Assembly: GCA_013400115.1 (NCBI GenBank)
Contig: VXBP01008597.1
Location: forward strand, 868,001-932,000
From: Rhinopomastus cyanomelas
Lineage: Eukaryota > Chordata > Aves > Bucerotiformes > Rhinopomastidae
Length of the DNA stretch: 64,000 nt
Reading direction: 5' to 3'
The notes under the pieces are model-generated. The model saw nothing but the letters and a program-made list of their open reading frames with translations, had not been told where the DNA came from and did no database searches. The translations under genes were made by a program, and so were the position numbers. Shown one piece after another: positions 1 through 12,810 of the stretch (positions are counted from its first letter, which is position 1; every line of letters starts with the position of its first letter).

Positions 1-455
1 AGAAGAGCCTGGCTCCATCCTCCTGACACCCACCCTTCACATATTCATAAACATTAATGAGGTCACCCCTCAGTCTCCTCCAAGCTCAAGAGACCCAGCT
101 CCCTCAGCCTCTCCTCATTACGGAGGTGTTCTACTCTCTTCATCATCTTCACGGCTCTGCACTGCACTCCCTCCAGCAGCTCCATGTCGTTGTTGAACTG
201 AGTGGCCCAGAACAGGACACAATACTCCAGATGTGGTCTCACCAGGGCAGAGTAGAGGGGGAGAAGAACCTGTCTTGATCTGCTAATCACCCCCATTCTG
301 ATCCACCCCAGGATGCTGTTGGCCCTCTTGGCCACAAGAGCACATTACTGGCTCATGGTCATCCTGCTGTCCCTTTCTCCTATGCTGCTCTCCAACAGGT
401 CAATCCCCAACCTATACTGGTACCTGGGGTTGTTCTTGCCCAGATGCAAGACCAA
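1..455 (-). mobile_element. CR1 LINE fragment (3' part of reverse transcriptase ORF)
   Basis: Read on the minus strand this encodes the end of the CR1 reverse transcriptase. Recognisable blocks are AKRANSILGWI, RQVLLPLYSALVRPHLEYCV and MKRVEHLRNEERLRELGL. The window edge cuts the element before its tail, and the frame ends early at a stop near 63, so the copy is dead. The left edge is the window border; the right edge is where similarity to the other copies in this window fades. Confidence 0.9.
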
Positions 456-3400
456 TGCCTTTTTCGGATCTCAGCCTCCTGCAGCATTGCTCGTAGACCG
501 TTGGTGCCACTGGAAAATTGCTCCGCAGAATCTCTGAGACTACAGGTTCAACCTCAAAAAGCATTTTCCTCTGCGTGGATGCTATTTGTCAGATAGCGAA
601 TGAAACTTACTTTAATATCCCTACTCATGAGTGAATTTGTTGCATTGTAACACTTTTTCCTTTCCTTACAATCATAGAGGTAAGAGGCAAAGTGCTGCTT
701 TATCTACTAATCAGTATTTTTGAGACATTATTGGGAAAAGTGAAGGAAGAATCCACATCAGCAGAAGAGGACGCTGCCTGTAGCAACAGCGTGACTAGGT
801 CAAGCCAGGTGTTCCTATTTTATTGTGGCAAGCGTGTGCAAATGAAAACTGAACAGAAAGGAATTAAAGCAAATCGAGTGTGAGGTGGCTTCGCCCGTGA
901 CGGGGGCGTCTACAACAAGATTATCTCTAAGGCCTCTGCAATTCTATGGTTCCATGAAATATCTCCTCTTGCATTACAGAAGGCTCTCTTGAGACAGAAG
1001 GAGGAAATATTCAAATCCAGTGAATGAAGTATCTTTCCTGAGATAGAACTGCATGCTATAATTTTTAAAACTTCAGAACACTGATGTCCTGAAACATCCT
1101 CAGACAATAGCAGCATTCCTTCTGTAACTGACAAATGGCATGAGTTCTACGACACACCCGTAGCGTTATCAGTGCCGATACACACTCACCTACAAAACAG
1201 ATTGAGGTAACATTCAGGCTAGAAATCTGTCTACCTGGACAGACAGAACTAAACACTCCAGGAAAGACTTAGAGGGTTGTGGTGTCTTCTGTTTGTCCCT
1301 TCTCGTTTGCCTCTTCTGCACTGAAATAATTGCCATCCCACACTCACACAAAGGTTCACACTGACAAGGTTGCTCCGTGGTCTGAACCCTAGAAAGGCAA
1401 GACATGTCCCGGAAACAGAGGTGTAGATGGGAGAATCTTGCATGAAAGATGATAGAGGGAAAGGAGAAAAAGCAGGCTGGGCATCATCACCATCTTCCTC
1501 TCTTCGTACCCCTATGAATGCATCACCACATATTACACAAAGTGAAAACGATACACCTGCAAATGACCAGGACTTCTTCCTTTCTGCCTAGAACATCTCA
1601 CCAACTGCTTTACAACCCTCTGCTTGGTCACACCCAGTAGCTCAGACCTTTGGCAACATTGTGCAAGAGAGAACTAGTCACAACTAGTGAAAGTCCTGGG
1701 GGTCTGCATTTGTTTAATAGGCCAAGGGACATGTGTCTTAATTGAGATCAGCTTGTGCTTGAAAACCTTTTGCCCCCGTGCTGACAGCTTTCAGCAGGAA
1801 AGCAGGCTCATCTGAATCACTCCAGCACAAACCATCAGTTACAACTCAGAAGTTGTTCTTGACTTGATCATAAACCATCTGCAGCTTTTCTTTCATCTCT
1901 GCACCAATTAATTATTGCTGTGCAGAGGGCACACAGCATCTACGCCACTTTGGACCATGTGACGTGTCTCCCCAGACAAGATATTTCTTCCTCTTAGGCA
2001 CTCTCAGAAGTAGCACTGTTCCCCCTTCTAATGAATAAAGTAAGCTTTTCACTTCTTGAGGAAGGGCCAATATTATCGCCAGCTTACAATAAATTCTATC
2101 GTGCAAAGGTAATTAAGTAATTTTAATAGATAAGGCTGCTTCTGTGCAAGCTACAAAAGGAGGAGAGGAATGGGCATGCAAAGTTGCAGTGAGTTCACTC
2201 CAGTACCTGCTCATCTTTTCCTTTTTCCTGCATTTCAAAATTGGAATCAAACTTATTTTAAAATGGGTATTAACTTAATGAATAAGTTTTTCATTAATCC
2301 GAGTCTCTTTGTTATAAGTTGCTCTCTGATCATTCAGTTGCCCAAGAGGGCAACATTTGTTCAGCAATACTATATTGCACCCTGATGGAATCCAATAGTC
2401 TTTGTCACATAACTTATTAGGAATAACCATGGAACAGTCTGTCCTAGGAGGGGGAATTCCTCCCTGATAGCAGTCAGTTAATAGTTAGCATGCTCTAGCA
2501 AAAGCATATATGTGATTGCCATGATCAGTCTAATAGCCCTGTCCTGGTCCAAGAGGACAGTTGAGCATAGGAGGAATCCACTATAGTATCAGATATTTAA
2601 TTTTAATAGGGAGGACCTTTTAATGTGGAGACCTTTAAGGTCTACATCCTTCTAGCTGACTTGAACCCAAGTTCAGAATGCGTTTCTCTATGAAAGTTTT
2701 GCTTCTCCCACATTAGGTTCTCTCTCACTTTAAATTTTAATTAAAGCACTGATACCACATAAATTTTCCCCTGTCCTCCTGCTAGGAGTTACAAGTTTGA
2801 AAGTTCCTAGAGGAACCACAGCTTTAAGCTAAACATGATAATACAGTATTAGCTGATAAGGAGTTCTCTTGGAGGCCTCAGAGTAAATACATACTTTATT
2901 CCTTCTGGTTTTTTTCTCCTCTTGCCTTTTCCATGTTATACAGTCTGATAATGATTGAGTTCACGAGGGGTTAGCACTTTATTTATGTAAATATTTGAAG
3001 AGATTAAAAATATTATGAAATGTTGATCTATTCCAGCAAGTGAATCCACTGTCTTTTCATTACTAAATAGTTCTAAATGTCAAAGGTGATGTGTGAAATA
3101 TTATTAATAAATAAACATCAGGATATTTTTAGATAGGCTTCTGAATTGCTGCAATATGTGCACCAAGTAAATTCATTCTGTAAACATTCAAGCTACTGCT
3201 TGTTTTTCATACTGTATCAACAGGGGGAAAACATTTAGGAGGACTAAGTAGCTAATGAGAAACTAATTAGTTCTTCTAGGATGAGAGAGGTAATGTGGTC
3301 AGGGCACCATAAGAGTGGATGCTATAAGTGATCAGGGGTGCAGGAGGAACCCCTGTTAATGTTACTTGGTAAGCAGAGTCACTCAAAGATAAACTCCCAA

Positions 3401-4567
3401 ATCTAGACCTGATTGTTCTAGAGGAAACTCTGAAGAAGGTAGATAACTGGTGTCATTGCTTATTGAAGCAGAGCAGACATCAGACTCCAGAAAGTACCAG
3501 AGATAGAGTTCCATTCTGCCAAGAAGTTCACAACCAACAGGGAATAGGTGGTGAATCAGGACAAGGAATCAGTTAAGAATAGCAGAAAGAAGCAGAGCAA
3601 GGTGCGTGGCTGGAGACATAATACCTGCCTGATGTCCATCCAGGAGCACGTAGTCTACATGCTACAGCTTACAGACTGGAGCCCACCTAGAAAAATACAC
3701 CAATAAGCCAGAACATGAGGACACAGTACTAAACACACCTCTAGCTCCTCACAAGCCAGAGCCAGCAGCCCAAGCTTGAGCTTAAATACCATTCTGAGCC
3801 CATGGACCAGGTGAGGCTGGTCAGGACTATGCAAGCCTAGTAGTGTCATCAGAACCCTAATATAGAGCAGCTATCAAAGCTGTGGTTGGCTCTTCTTCAT
3901 TCCCTACCAGAATTTAGATAAATAGAGGACACAGTTATGGTCACCTGTGGCAGGCAATAGAAGCAGCAGGAGGACTAGACCCTTAATGTCCATCTTGCAC
4001 TAGAAAGACTGAGATATTAAAATGTCAATGACTCAAGTTCAGCAGAAGAGTGTTCAATACTTCACCCAGCTAAGGGAAAATTAAAGGAGCTAGAAAATTA
4101 TGACTAGTGGGTAAAGACAACAATAGTTTAATAAAGCAGAAAGCAGAGCTGTGCACAGAAACAAAAGCAAATAATAATGATTATTCTTCACTTCCCATCA
4201 GGAGAAGGTACTTAGCATTTTTTCTAGGAAGCAGGGCTGTGATACGCATAGTGGTTGCTCTGGAGGACAAGATGACATCAATGAGCAACCCTATTCCTTC
4301 ATTCCTCTTGCTTTTATAGCTGGGCTGATGTCATATGGAATGGAACAGCCCTTTGGTTAGTTTGGATTACCTGGCTTGGCCCACACCCTCAGTCTTCCTC
4401 AGCTGTGGAGAATGATAGAAAAGAAAAAACCCACAGCCCTGGTGCTGTGAACACTGCTCAGCAGTAACCAAAACACTGGTGTGTTATCAACACCCCTCCA
4501 GCTACCACCACAAACACAGAACCATAAGACGTGTCATGGGGTGGATCAACTCCAAACAAACTTCTAA
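456..4567. other. Gene-free stretch, downstream flank of SLC17A8
   Basis: I see no exon, RNA gene or clear transposon here. It is AT-rich unique sequence with only short chance open frames. In other amniotes NR1H4 is the next gene on this side; none of its exons was recognised in the window. Confidence 0.6.
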
Positions 4568-4668
4568 ACCAACACACTTCTCCAGGCTGAACAGTCCTAA
4601 TTCCCTCAGCCTGTCTTCATAGAAAGGTGCTCCAGCCCTCTGATCACCCTCGTGACCTCATGGGAAAA
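4568..4668 (-). mobile_element. Old CR1 fragment
   Basis: Diverged antisense CR1 piece recognised by the block 'ctccaggctgaacagtcc', 'ccctcagcctgtcttcat' and 'gctccagccctctgatcacc', which corresponds to the RT C-terminal region LRELGLFSLE on the other strand. Clearly older than the CATTAGGGATTGG-type copies. Boundaries are approximate. Confidence 0.75.
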
Positions 4669-6007
4669 TGATTTTATTTTCCTTTCTTTCCTAATCTTTG
4701 TTTTTCATCATTGCTTTCTGAAAACAAATTACTTCCCTTTTTGGAAGAGAGAAATTTAATGCTGCATGAAGTTTGTGACATTTAAACAGCACAAATCAGG
4801 AACTGGAAAGGTTACTTATAGCAGTACTAGCCTGGGCTCACTCTGAAGAAAAGGTTCCTTTATCAAAACCTAATGTGAATGCTCTTTTATCCAAAACTGG
4901 ATCATATCCCAAAATATGAAACATTTGCACGGGCAGGTCGCTCATTTATTTTCCATCTCACTTGACAGATACCTTTCATGTTCCCACCTCATCTCACAAC
5001 AGAAAACACGTAACCAAAACAGGTTATCTAGAGAAGAGCGATAAGGGTAGATAACCAGGAAAGTTGTCTAGTTCTCTTTCTTGTCTTGGGTGACCTCTCC
5101 TGCCAAACCTTCACAGGGAAGGGAGTCTTGCACATTCCTGATTTTTCAGCTTTAGCTGTTTCTCCAAATAGTTGTGTAGGATGAGACAAATTATGTGGAA
5201 AAGGGCACAGATCTACACAAAGCATGGCAGTTCACCTGCTCAGTGGCATAAGCCACTGGTCCTCCCTCTGAACGTGCTTCTCACAAATATGCAGTCAAAC
5301 TAGAAGTTTCTGTCCTTTGCCTCAAGACACCCTCAAAATTTCGTCAAGTTAGTGGGGGGCTGTTACTGTAATGCTCTGAATTGACAAGCCTTCTCCCAAA
5401 ACCAGTACTTGCCATCAACAATGGAGCTGACCACCCAGAGGACATACAATGCTCAGAGGCGGTCCTTTCTCAGGTCCTAACCCATGGTGGAATCCTCAAG
5501 AACCTGTGGAATCACTCCCTACGTTTCACCAGCCTATTTTAGCCGTATTTGTATATCTTGGATGTAGAAAGTGATTACCACCATGGCAAACGGGGAAAGG
5601 AAGGTGTCACTGTGACAGAAACACCATCTAGGAAGTTCTTCAGAGCAAGGGCTGGACCAAGAAGTCAGCCCTGGTGCAAACACTTGTCTGGCAGAAACTA
5701 GCAGACAAGTGGCCTCCAGCAAAAATCAAGTGTTCTGTCACCAAGACCTTGCTACACAGAACTACTTAACAAAAGCATCTTCAGTCTACATGAACCAGCT
5801 GCCACGTAGTGTGGAGGATGAAGTTGTAGTTTCTGGTCTCTTATATTTGTGTGAAAAATTAAAATGAGACAGTGCTAATGATCAGTCAGGGAACTGATGT
5901 GCTGGTTATTGCGAGGACTACAGTCTTAGCTGCAGCAAATCTTCCACACTGATTTGGTTTTGGATGAAGTGTAGGTGTGTGCCCATGTGAAACTGTGTTA
6001 GTACTTC
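4669..6007. other. Gene-free stretch
   Basis: No gene, RNA or transposon was recognised in this interval. Confidence 0.55.
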
Positions 6008-6170
6008 ACAGAATCACAGAACATCAGGGATTGGAAGGGACCTTGAAAGATCAGCTAGTCCAATCCCCCTGCCACAGCAGGATCAACTAGACCAAGTCCA
6101 GGTGGGTTTTAAACGTCTCCAGAGAAGGAGACCCCACAACCCCCTGGGAGACCCCACAACCCCCCTGGGT
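6008..6170 (-). mobile_element. CR1 3'-end fragment
   Basis: Antisense CR1 tail: starts with 'acagaatcacagaacatcag', then 'gatcagctagtccaatcccc' and 'ggtgggttttaaacgtctcc'. It contains a small internal direct duplication near 6130-6168, where 'gagaccccacaaccccc' occurs twice; this is not seen in the other copies here. Confidence 0.92.
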
Positions 6171-8049
6171 TTCTACTTAAATGAGACAGAACCTGTGCAC
6201 GAGATTAACAAAGAAATTAATATCACTAATAAATGAGGGGCAAAAATCATGCCCTCTTCTTTTTCAGTAGTCTTTCCCTTCTAATATCTGATGCTGATAA
6301 ACACAGCAGTAGAAGCTGATGGGAGCATCAAAGGTGCCAAATACTGCAGCAATAGTATGATTATTAGATACAACTGGTGCTGTTCTAACACTATGAAAGT
6401 GGTTACTCCCAACATGCAATGGCTGTCAGAAATTCATCCTCGTGAAAGCACAAACAAAAGGGATTCCTTTCTGTAGGGATGGAAATTACCCAGGTCCTCC
6501 TCAATGATTCTGTATTTCAGGTTGTGTCTCATTAATAAGTGGTCAATAAGCACACACTCTACCAAACACAAGCTGGGGGAAGGGGAAAATACACAAGTAT
6601 CAATGTCAGTCTTTACAAACAGAAGATGTTTTTCTCCTCCACATGTGAAATCAACCTGGACATTTACATAGAATCTGAAACTTATCTGCATTATTCTTTT
6701 TTCACTTCCAATTCACTCCAGAGAGAGCTAAGGGAGGGTGTCCCTAGCTCTTGCCTCTTTCAGCTTAGTCCCAGAAAGAGGATTCCAAAGTAGAAAATGC
6801 AAGGAAGCTGCTATTTAACCCATGATGGAGCTGTGATTTGAGTAGCTGATGAACTGTAACCCTGAACTGTGCAGGACCTTAATGCCACAGCTACAGCATG
6901 ATACACTCTGCATTCAAAGATATTTGCTCAGAAGAAACAGCAATTCTTACACTTTTTAGGAAAATTCGACAAAGCAAAAGCCGCTCGTGTTGTGAAGTTG
7001 ATCTAAAGATTAAATTTAGCAAACATGTGCTCTCCTCCAACAATAAAGGTTAGATAACAATAAATTGGCCAAGAAAGAGGATAATTGATGAATATTAGAG
7101 ACTAATCAGCGGCGGAACAGAAAAACCTTAGTCCTTCAAATTGCTTACAGCTCCCTGTATTTTTATACCTCATACCTTTTAAATCTGTGTGGTTTTAAAA
7201 CCAGCGCACATTTTATCAGCTTAATTATTGACTCGTTGCTTAACCTGTCTCGTTACTTAAAAGTCAACAGATAATAATATGAAATAAATAAAACCTTTGT
7301 CACTCATTCCTACATCAAGTTTTACGTAACTCCCCTAAATACGAGTTGCAACAGAAACCTTTGAACGGCGTGCCAGTAAAAGGGACCCTATTGCAAAGAA
7401 GCTGATAAAGTCTGGTTTGGAATATTGCCAAAGTGTTCCAGGAATTTAACTGCAGGTACCCAGGTCCTTTAAGCTTCCTGAATGCAGCAAATCTTTGTTC
7501 TGTAAATATTCTGCTCCTCAAGTTTTTTAGCAGAAAGTCTTGGTCTATAATGGCCCAGATGCACTCCTCCTCTTTTTTGAGGTTTCCTGTAAAGGTAGGC
7601 ACAGACATGACAATCTCAGTAACAGGAATGTCAGTCAGCAGGTGTTAAAATGAAGTAGGACCCTGACTGTCTTTACACCTGACCTTGGTTTACTTCGAGG
7701 TAATAACTGAGATGTGACAGAGCGCTGTTTTCCTGTTCCCATCCTTGAACCCTACTCATAGTATCACAATTCAACAGCATTTTAACAATCTACTTCCTAT
7801 CCAGAGTTTTAGAAACAAATTTAAAAATTGAGATGCCTCCATATTTTTGCCTTTAGATGCTGGGCACTTCCTGCATCTAAACTTCCTGCAGAATCAACTT
7901 CTCCCTAATTCAGCATGGGGGTGGGGGGAGGGAGGGGAGGAAACAAAAGGAATTACGGGTCTGTGTCCAACTGCAGGGCAAAGATCTTATTGGGGTCATG
8001 GAGTCAGAATGGGATAGCCCATATTACTGGAGTGCTGCTTCAGATGCTC
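6171..8049. other. Gene-free stretch with one G-rich tract
   Basis: No exon or RNA gene was recognised. A purine tract of five G runs lies at 7917-7940 and is listed separately. Confidence 0.55.
7917..7940 (+). other. G-run tract, possible G-quadruplex
   Basis: Runs of 4, 6, 3, 4 and 2 G separated by single T or A bases. This meets the usual G3+N1-7 pattern four times on the plus strand. Folding or function is inference only. Confidence 0.5.
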
Positions 8050-8325
8050 TAAGCTGGACTCCCTCCAGTAGCTCCCTCTTGAACTGAGGGGCCCAGAAGT
8101 GGACACAGTACTCCAGATGTGGTCTCACCAGGGGGGAGTAGAGGGGGAGAAGAACCTGTCTTGATCTGCTAACCACTCCCCTTCTGATCCACCCCAGGAT
8201 GCTGTTGGCCCCTCTTGGCCACAAGAGCACATTACTGGCTCATGGTCATCCTGCTGTCCACCAGGACCCCCAGGTCCCTCTCTCCTACACTGTTCTCCAA
8301 CAGATCAGTCCCCTACCTATACTCA
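8050..8325 (-). mobile_element. CR1 LINE fragment (RT C-terminal region)
   Basis: Antisense CR1, same region as the copy at the left window edge. The minus strand reads ANSILGWIRRGVVSRSRQVL and then SPLVRPHLEYCVHFWAPQF. 5'-truncated and lacking the tail, so an internal fragment. Confidence 0.92.
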
Positions 8326-9069
8326 AGTTTCTGTATAACAGAGATAAAATTATGTGCTGCTGTTTCACATATAGAGGGGGCTAGGTGTAGAGGTACATGG
8401 GCCAATAGTACAGCTCAAGAGCACTGAAGAAGAGATGGACTGAGAGCACTACAGAGAATGGACTCTGAGCTCTCAGTATAGACACAGAAGGAATCAGCTG
8501 TGGGCTTCTCCTTATCATCCGTCAATAGAACTGCAGAGGGTGCCCATCAGCAGGGGCCATTTTAAGCTGCTTATCACAGTTTATAAGATTGGAATAGAGG
8601 TGGTCACTTGGAAATAGTAAAAATGAGGACTAGTGGTGCAGTAAAACACTCAGAATCACCGGATACTTCTCATACGTTGACAGTTCCTGCAGCAGGTGCA
8701 GCCAACAAGGGAGGAGCAGACATTCTGACTGTAGTCTCCCCCCAGGTTTGCAGTGACTTTGCCCTCCAGCTCTGTCCAGGCATGACATTTTCCTTCGTGC
8801 TCTGGCAGCGCAGAGGGTGCAGAGCAGACCAGTGCAGCCTTGGCCTTTGGCAACCTCTCAGCAGTCCAGTGCAACTGTGGCTCTTTTCCTACTGTACCCA
8901 AAGCACGGTAACAGGTGAACCTTCAGGCAGTACAGAGAGGTGGGAACTGGGAAGGCAGTAATACTGGATGGAGGATACTGCATTCCCCTGCCAAAGGAGA
9001 ATCTGCACACTGGGGCTACCTCCAGCTGCCCCTGATGCCCCATAGAGCATCTTATCTCACAGAAGTAAC
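8326..9069. other. Gene-free stretch
   Basis: Contains overlapping open frames of up to about 117 codons on both strands (8608-8961). None resembles a known family, so no gene is called. Confidence 0.5.
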
Positions 9070-9271
9070 AAACGTCTTCACAGTGAGGGTGACAGAGCGC
9101 TGGAAGGGGCTGCTCAAGGGGGTTGTGGAGTCTCCTTCTCTCGAGACGTTTAAAACCTGCCTGGATGTGTACCTCTGCAACTTGATCTAGGTGATCCTGC
9201 TGTGTTGGGGGATTTGACTTGATGATCTTTCAAGGTCCCTTCCAGTCCCTAATGTTCTGTGATTCTGTGAT
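9070..9271 (+). mobile_element. CR1 3'-end fragment
   Basis: Sense CR1 from 'cttcacagtgagggtgacag' through 'gttgtggagtctccttctc' to the terminal 'ttctgtgattctgtgat' tail. This is the usual 5'-truncated form. Confidence 0.93.
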
Positions 9272-10695
9272 GTTGCTCATTCAGGTTGATTGTTCTTCAC
9301 TTGTATTTTTTCTTAACGTTAATATCTTTGGAATCTAAACTCCAGCTGCACATACAGCAATGGTTTTCCCTTGCTCACCTTGGATCAGCAAGGGCCCATA
9401 GGCTTCTTCCATCCCCTTGCAGATTTCTACCAGCACAAACTGTAAAACTGTCAGGACATGGATTGGGTTCCTCAAGACAAGCAGAGAAACTTACTCTGAC
9501 TAACCACAGGGGAGAGAGCAAGGAGCAAGCACAGATCAAAGTCCTAAAACAACAGAGTCCCATTCCCTTTACCTTCATCAGAATAGCAGCAAGTATTTCC
9601 AACTAATTTCCTTGCTGTTTGTTACTTCTATGTCCAGCAGAGAGAGAGCGTCTGTCATGGTTCTTCCAGCGATGACTGTGAGATCCTGGGAACCAAGCTA
9701 TCTTTATTGGGTCCCCTAAATATTTCCCAATTCACAGAAGTTGTCTCTTGACATCAGTGCTCCAAAGACACATCTGGACAACCACAGTTTTGAGCCAATG
9801 GAGATTTATTTTTATAGGTTCCAAAGTTGTTCTAACACTTATTAACACAACAGCCAGCTTAACGGAGCTTTGAATTTGTTTTGCAAGGAGAACTACACCT
9901 AAACGAAGGAGCAAAGTAGATGCCAAAAGCCTGCAGCAAGTCTGAGCACTGATTTTATTGAGCAGATTTATGTGATTCTACACAAACACACAGTCTGTTG
10001 GCTGCTGCAGATATCCAAGTGAGGCGGTGAACCATGTTAGATGGGCCAAGCATTCGTTATGATCAAGACTTAAAGCATCCAAACGATGTGCTTTTGGGGA
10101 GAGTCGTGTTGGCTCTTACGTTACCCAAAGGTAGTTCAGCAGGAAGAAGTAGAATCTTAATACATGTTGTACATAGACTTCTTTCTTCTGCCTATGGAAG
10201 TGCTGTAAAAATGATTTGCAGTGTAAACACTAAAACCAAAGACATTTGAGATAAAAACTGTCACGGCTAAACATTGTTATCAAATGAAAGTTAAGGAATT
10301 ACTGATATTGATATGGGAGCAATTAAAAGTGCGCTCACGGAGAAGCCTGCCAGACTGTTTTCCGCATGTCCATGTAAAGCTGCAGGAGTCTTGGTGGTGT
10401 TACCTCAGCAGTAGTTCTACCCAGTCCAACATAAGCATTTGGATGACATAAGAAGGAGGAGGTTTCAATCTATTTATTTATTCCTGATTTCACGAGAATT
10501 TAGTTTGAAATGAGACGCGAGTGAAGTCCCTGAGTGACGCAGAATACGCAGAATTTTTAACTAAAAAATCTAGAGAAGTTCTGCTTCCAGGATTTGAAAG
10601 GTGATTTGTTACCCACCTTCAGCCCTCCTTCTGCACTGGCTTTCAGGTGCAGCTTGCTTTCTCTTTTTCTCTCTTCCTCTTTCTAATCTCTTATA
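9272..10695. other. Gene-free stretch
   Basis: No exon, RNA gene or transposon was recognised. Confidence 0.5.
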
Positions 10696-10803
10696 GCAGC
10701 GCAGAATCATCCAGGTTGGAAAAGGCCCTTGGGATGGTCGAGTCCAACCATTAATCCTACTCTACAAGTTCATCCCTAAGCCATATCCCCCAACTACATC
10801 TAA
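10696..10803 (-). mobile_element. Old CR1 3'-end fragment
   Basis: Antisense tail of a different, older CR1 subfamily: 'gcagaatcatccaggttgg', 'tcgagtccaaccattaatcc', 'ccaactacatctaagcatc'. Lacks the CATTAGGGATTGG signature of the dominant subfamily here. Confidence 0.8.
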
Positions 10804-11782
10804 GCATCATTCACTCATAAGAAATAACTATTCCTCTATCTTAAAATATGAATAATTAAATAGCACTCTCAGACTTAACCTCTTTATATGAAAATGGCAA
10901 AAAAATAAGGAATCTGTCTTATACAAAATTTTCCTCAAAATAACAACCAAACTTAAGGATCTCTACAGCTCTTTGACAACAGGAGTCAGTTGGAAACACT
11001 GATGTGAGGTCACAATGCACTTTGCATGACCTTGAATTAAGTTTTTGCCTTGCAACTTTCAAATTAATTATGTTACACACATGAGGCTCCTCCTGGCACT
11101 TTGTTAACATCTGGATGCCCCTATAATGTTTTTTTATCCACAAGACTGTCTATTATTTTGGACTAAGTGGTGACGTCTCTGGGTAAGTTTCTACTCAGGT
11201 GAATGTTCACTGTTTCTGTCATATTAATTTTTACTTTCTCACTACACAGAACATTTTGTTTAGCCCTTACGTAAACATAATTAGCATTACACTTCCAGTT
11301 GTGTCCAGAAAACATCAGGTGTCAGAAAATCCAGCTTGCTTTGTTAATAAAGATTTGTGGATAGCAGCACTGAACAACACTGAACATAGATTTAGGAGTT
11401 AGTATCCTGCTTTTTGTCTCTCAGACATAAATGAATATTCGGAGGACTATCTATTCTGCCATTTCACATCACAGAGAGCTGACCCTCCCTACAGCTTGCT
11501 TAAGATCTCTCTTCCAATATAAACCAAACGTTGCTTAATTCTGCAGTCAACAAACCATTTCAAACCAAACTCTGAGCCTATGAGCATTGTCTTACATTTG
11601 AAAACATGTAAAATTTGTTCTGGACATGGGGACAGAAAATATGCAACTATTGCAACAAATGAAGTGATACCAAGCTAATGTTTCTTCTTACAAGACATAA
11701 TTTCAGTTATTCACATCCACTAGTGTTAGAGGCATGACTTTTTGAAGTCAGGTTGGTATATGCCGACTGTTTGCCTGATACA
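10804..11782. other. Gene-free stretch
   Basis: AT-rich; no feature recognised. Confidence 0.5.
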
Positions 11783-12210
11783 CAGAAAATTACAGAACAT
11801 TAGGGATTGGAAGTGACCTCTAAAAATCAACTAGTCCAATCCCCCTGACACAGCAGGATCACCTAGATCAAGTAGCACAGAAACATGTCCAGGTGGGTTT
11901 TAAATGTCTCCATAGAAAGAGACTCCACAACCACCCTGGGCAGCCCATTCCAGTGCTCTGTCACTCTTACCATGAAGAAATTTCTCCTCATATTTAGGTT
12001 GAACCTCCTCTGCTCCAGCTTACACCCATTGCCCCTTGTCCTATTATTAGATGGCACTGAGCAAAGCCTGACTTCATCCTCCTGACACCCACCCATCACA
12101 TATTTATAAACATTAATGGGATCACCCCTCTGTCTCCTTTATTCCAAGCTGAAGATACCCAGCTCCCTCAGCCTTTCCTCATCAGGGAGATGTTCCACTC
12201 CCTTCATAAT
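11783..12210 (-). mobile_element. CR1 LINE 3' fragment (left arm of inverted pair)
   Basis: Antisense CR1 from the tail ('acagaacattagggattgg') through 'gactccacaaccaccctggg' into the RT C-terminal coding region ('ctccctcagcctttcctcat'). It faces a plus-strand CR1 about 115 bp to its right, so the two form an inverted repeat. Confidence 0.95.
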
Positions 12211-12325
12211 GGCTTAAATGTTCCAAAGTACTCTCACATTTTAAGACAGTTTTAACAAAAACACAGTGATTTTGCTCTGATCTCACAAGAAAAGGCTGTT
12301 GGAACAGGTTCCAGATAAAGACATA

Positions 12326-12810
12326 ATGGCCAAGGGGGCCAACAGCATCCTGGGGTGGATCTGAAGGGGGGTGGTTAGTAGATCAAGAGAGGTTTTCCTT
12401 CCCCTCTACTCTGCACTGGTGAGACCACATCTGGATTATTGTGTCCAGTTCCGGGCCCCTCAGTTCAGGAGGGATGTGGAGCTGCTGGAGGGAGTCCAGC
12501 GTAGGGTTACAAGGATGATGAAGGAAGTGGAGCACCTCCCTTATTTGGAGAGGCTGAGGGAGCTGGGTCTCTTTAGCTTAGAGAAGAGGAAATTGAGGGG
12601 TGACCTCATTAATGTCTATAAATATTTGAAGGGTGGGTGTCAGGAGGATGGAGCCAGGCTCTTCTTAGTGTCATCTGGTGATAGGACGAGGGGCAATGGT
12701 TGTAAACTGGAACATGGGAGGCTCCAGGTGATCCTGCTGTGTCAGAGGGATTGGACTAGATGATCTTTCGAGGTCCCTTCCAAGCTCTAATGATTCTGTG
12801 ATTCTATAAC
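12326..12810 (+). mobile_element. CR1 LINE 3' fragment with internal deletion (right arm)
   Basis: Sense CR1 starting at 'atggccaagggggccaacag' (AKGANSILGWI). The RT C-terminal frame is open for about 115 codons from 12371, with REVFLPLYSALVRPHLDYCV. At about 12726 it jumps from 'catgggaggctcc' straight to 'aggtgatcctgctgtg', missing roughly 130 bp present in other copies, then ends in the normal 'gattctgtgattctata' tail. Confidence 0.95.

Noticed and set aside
8608..8961. 117-codon open frame on the plus strand
   Set aside because: Matches nothing, and the opposite strand is open over the same stretch.
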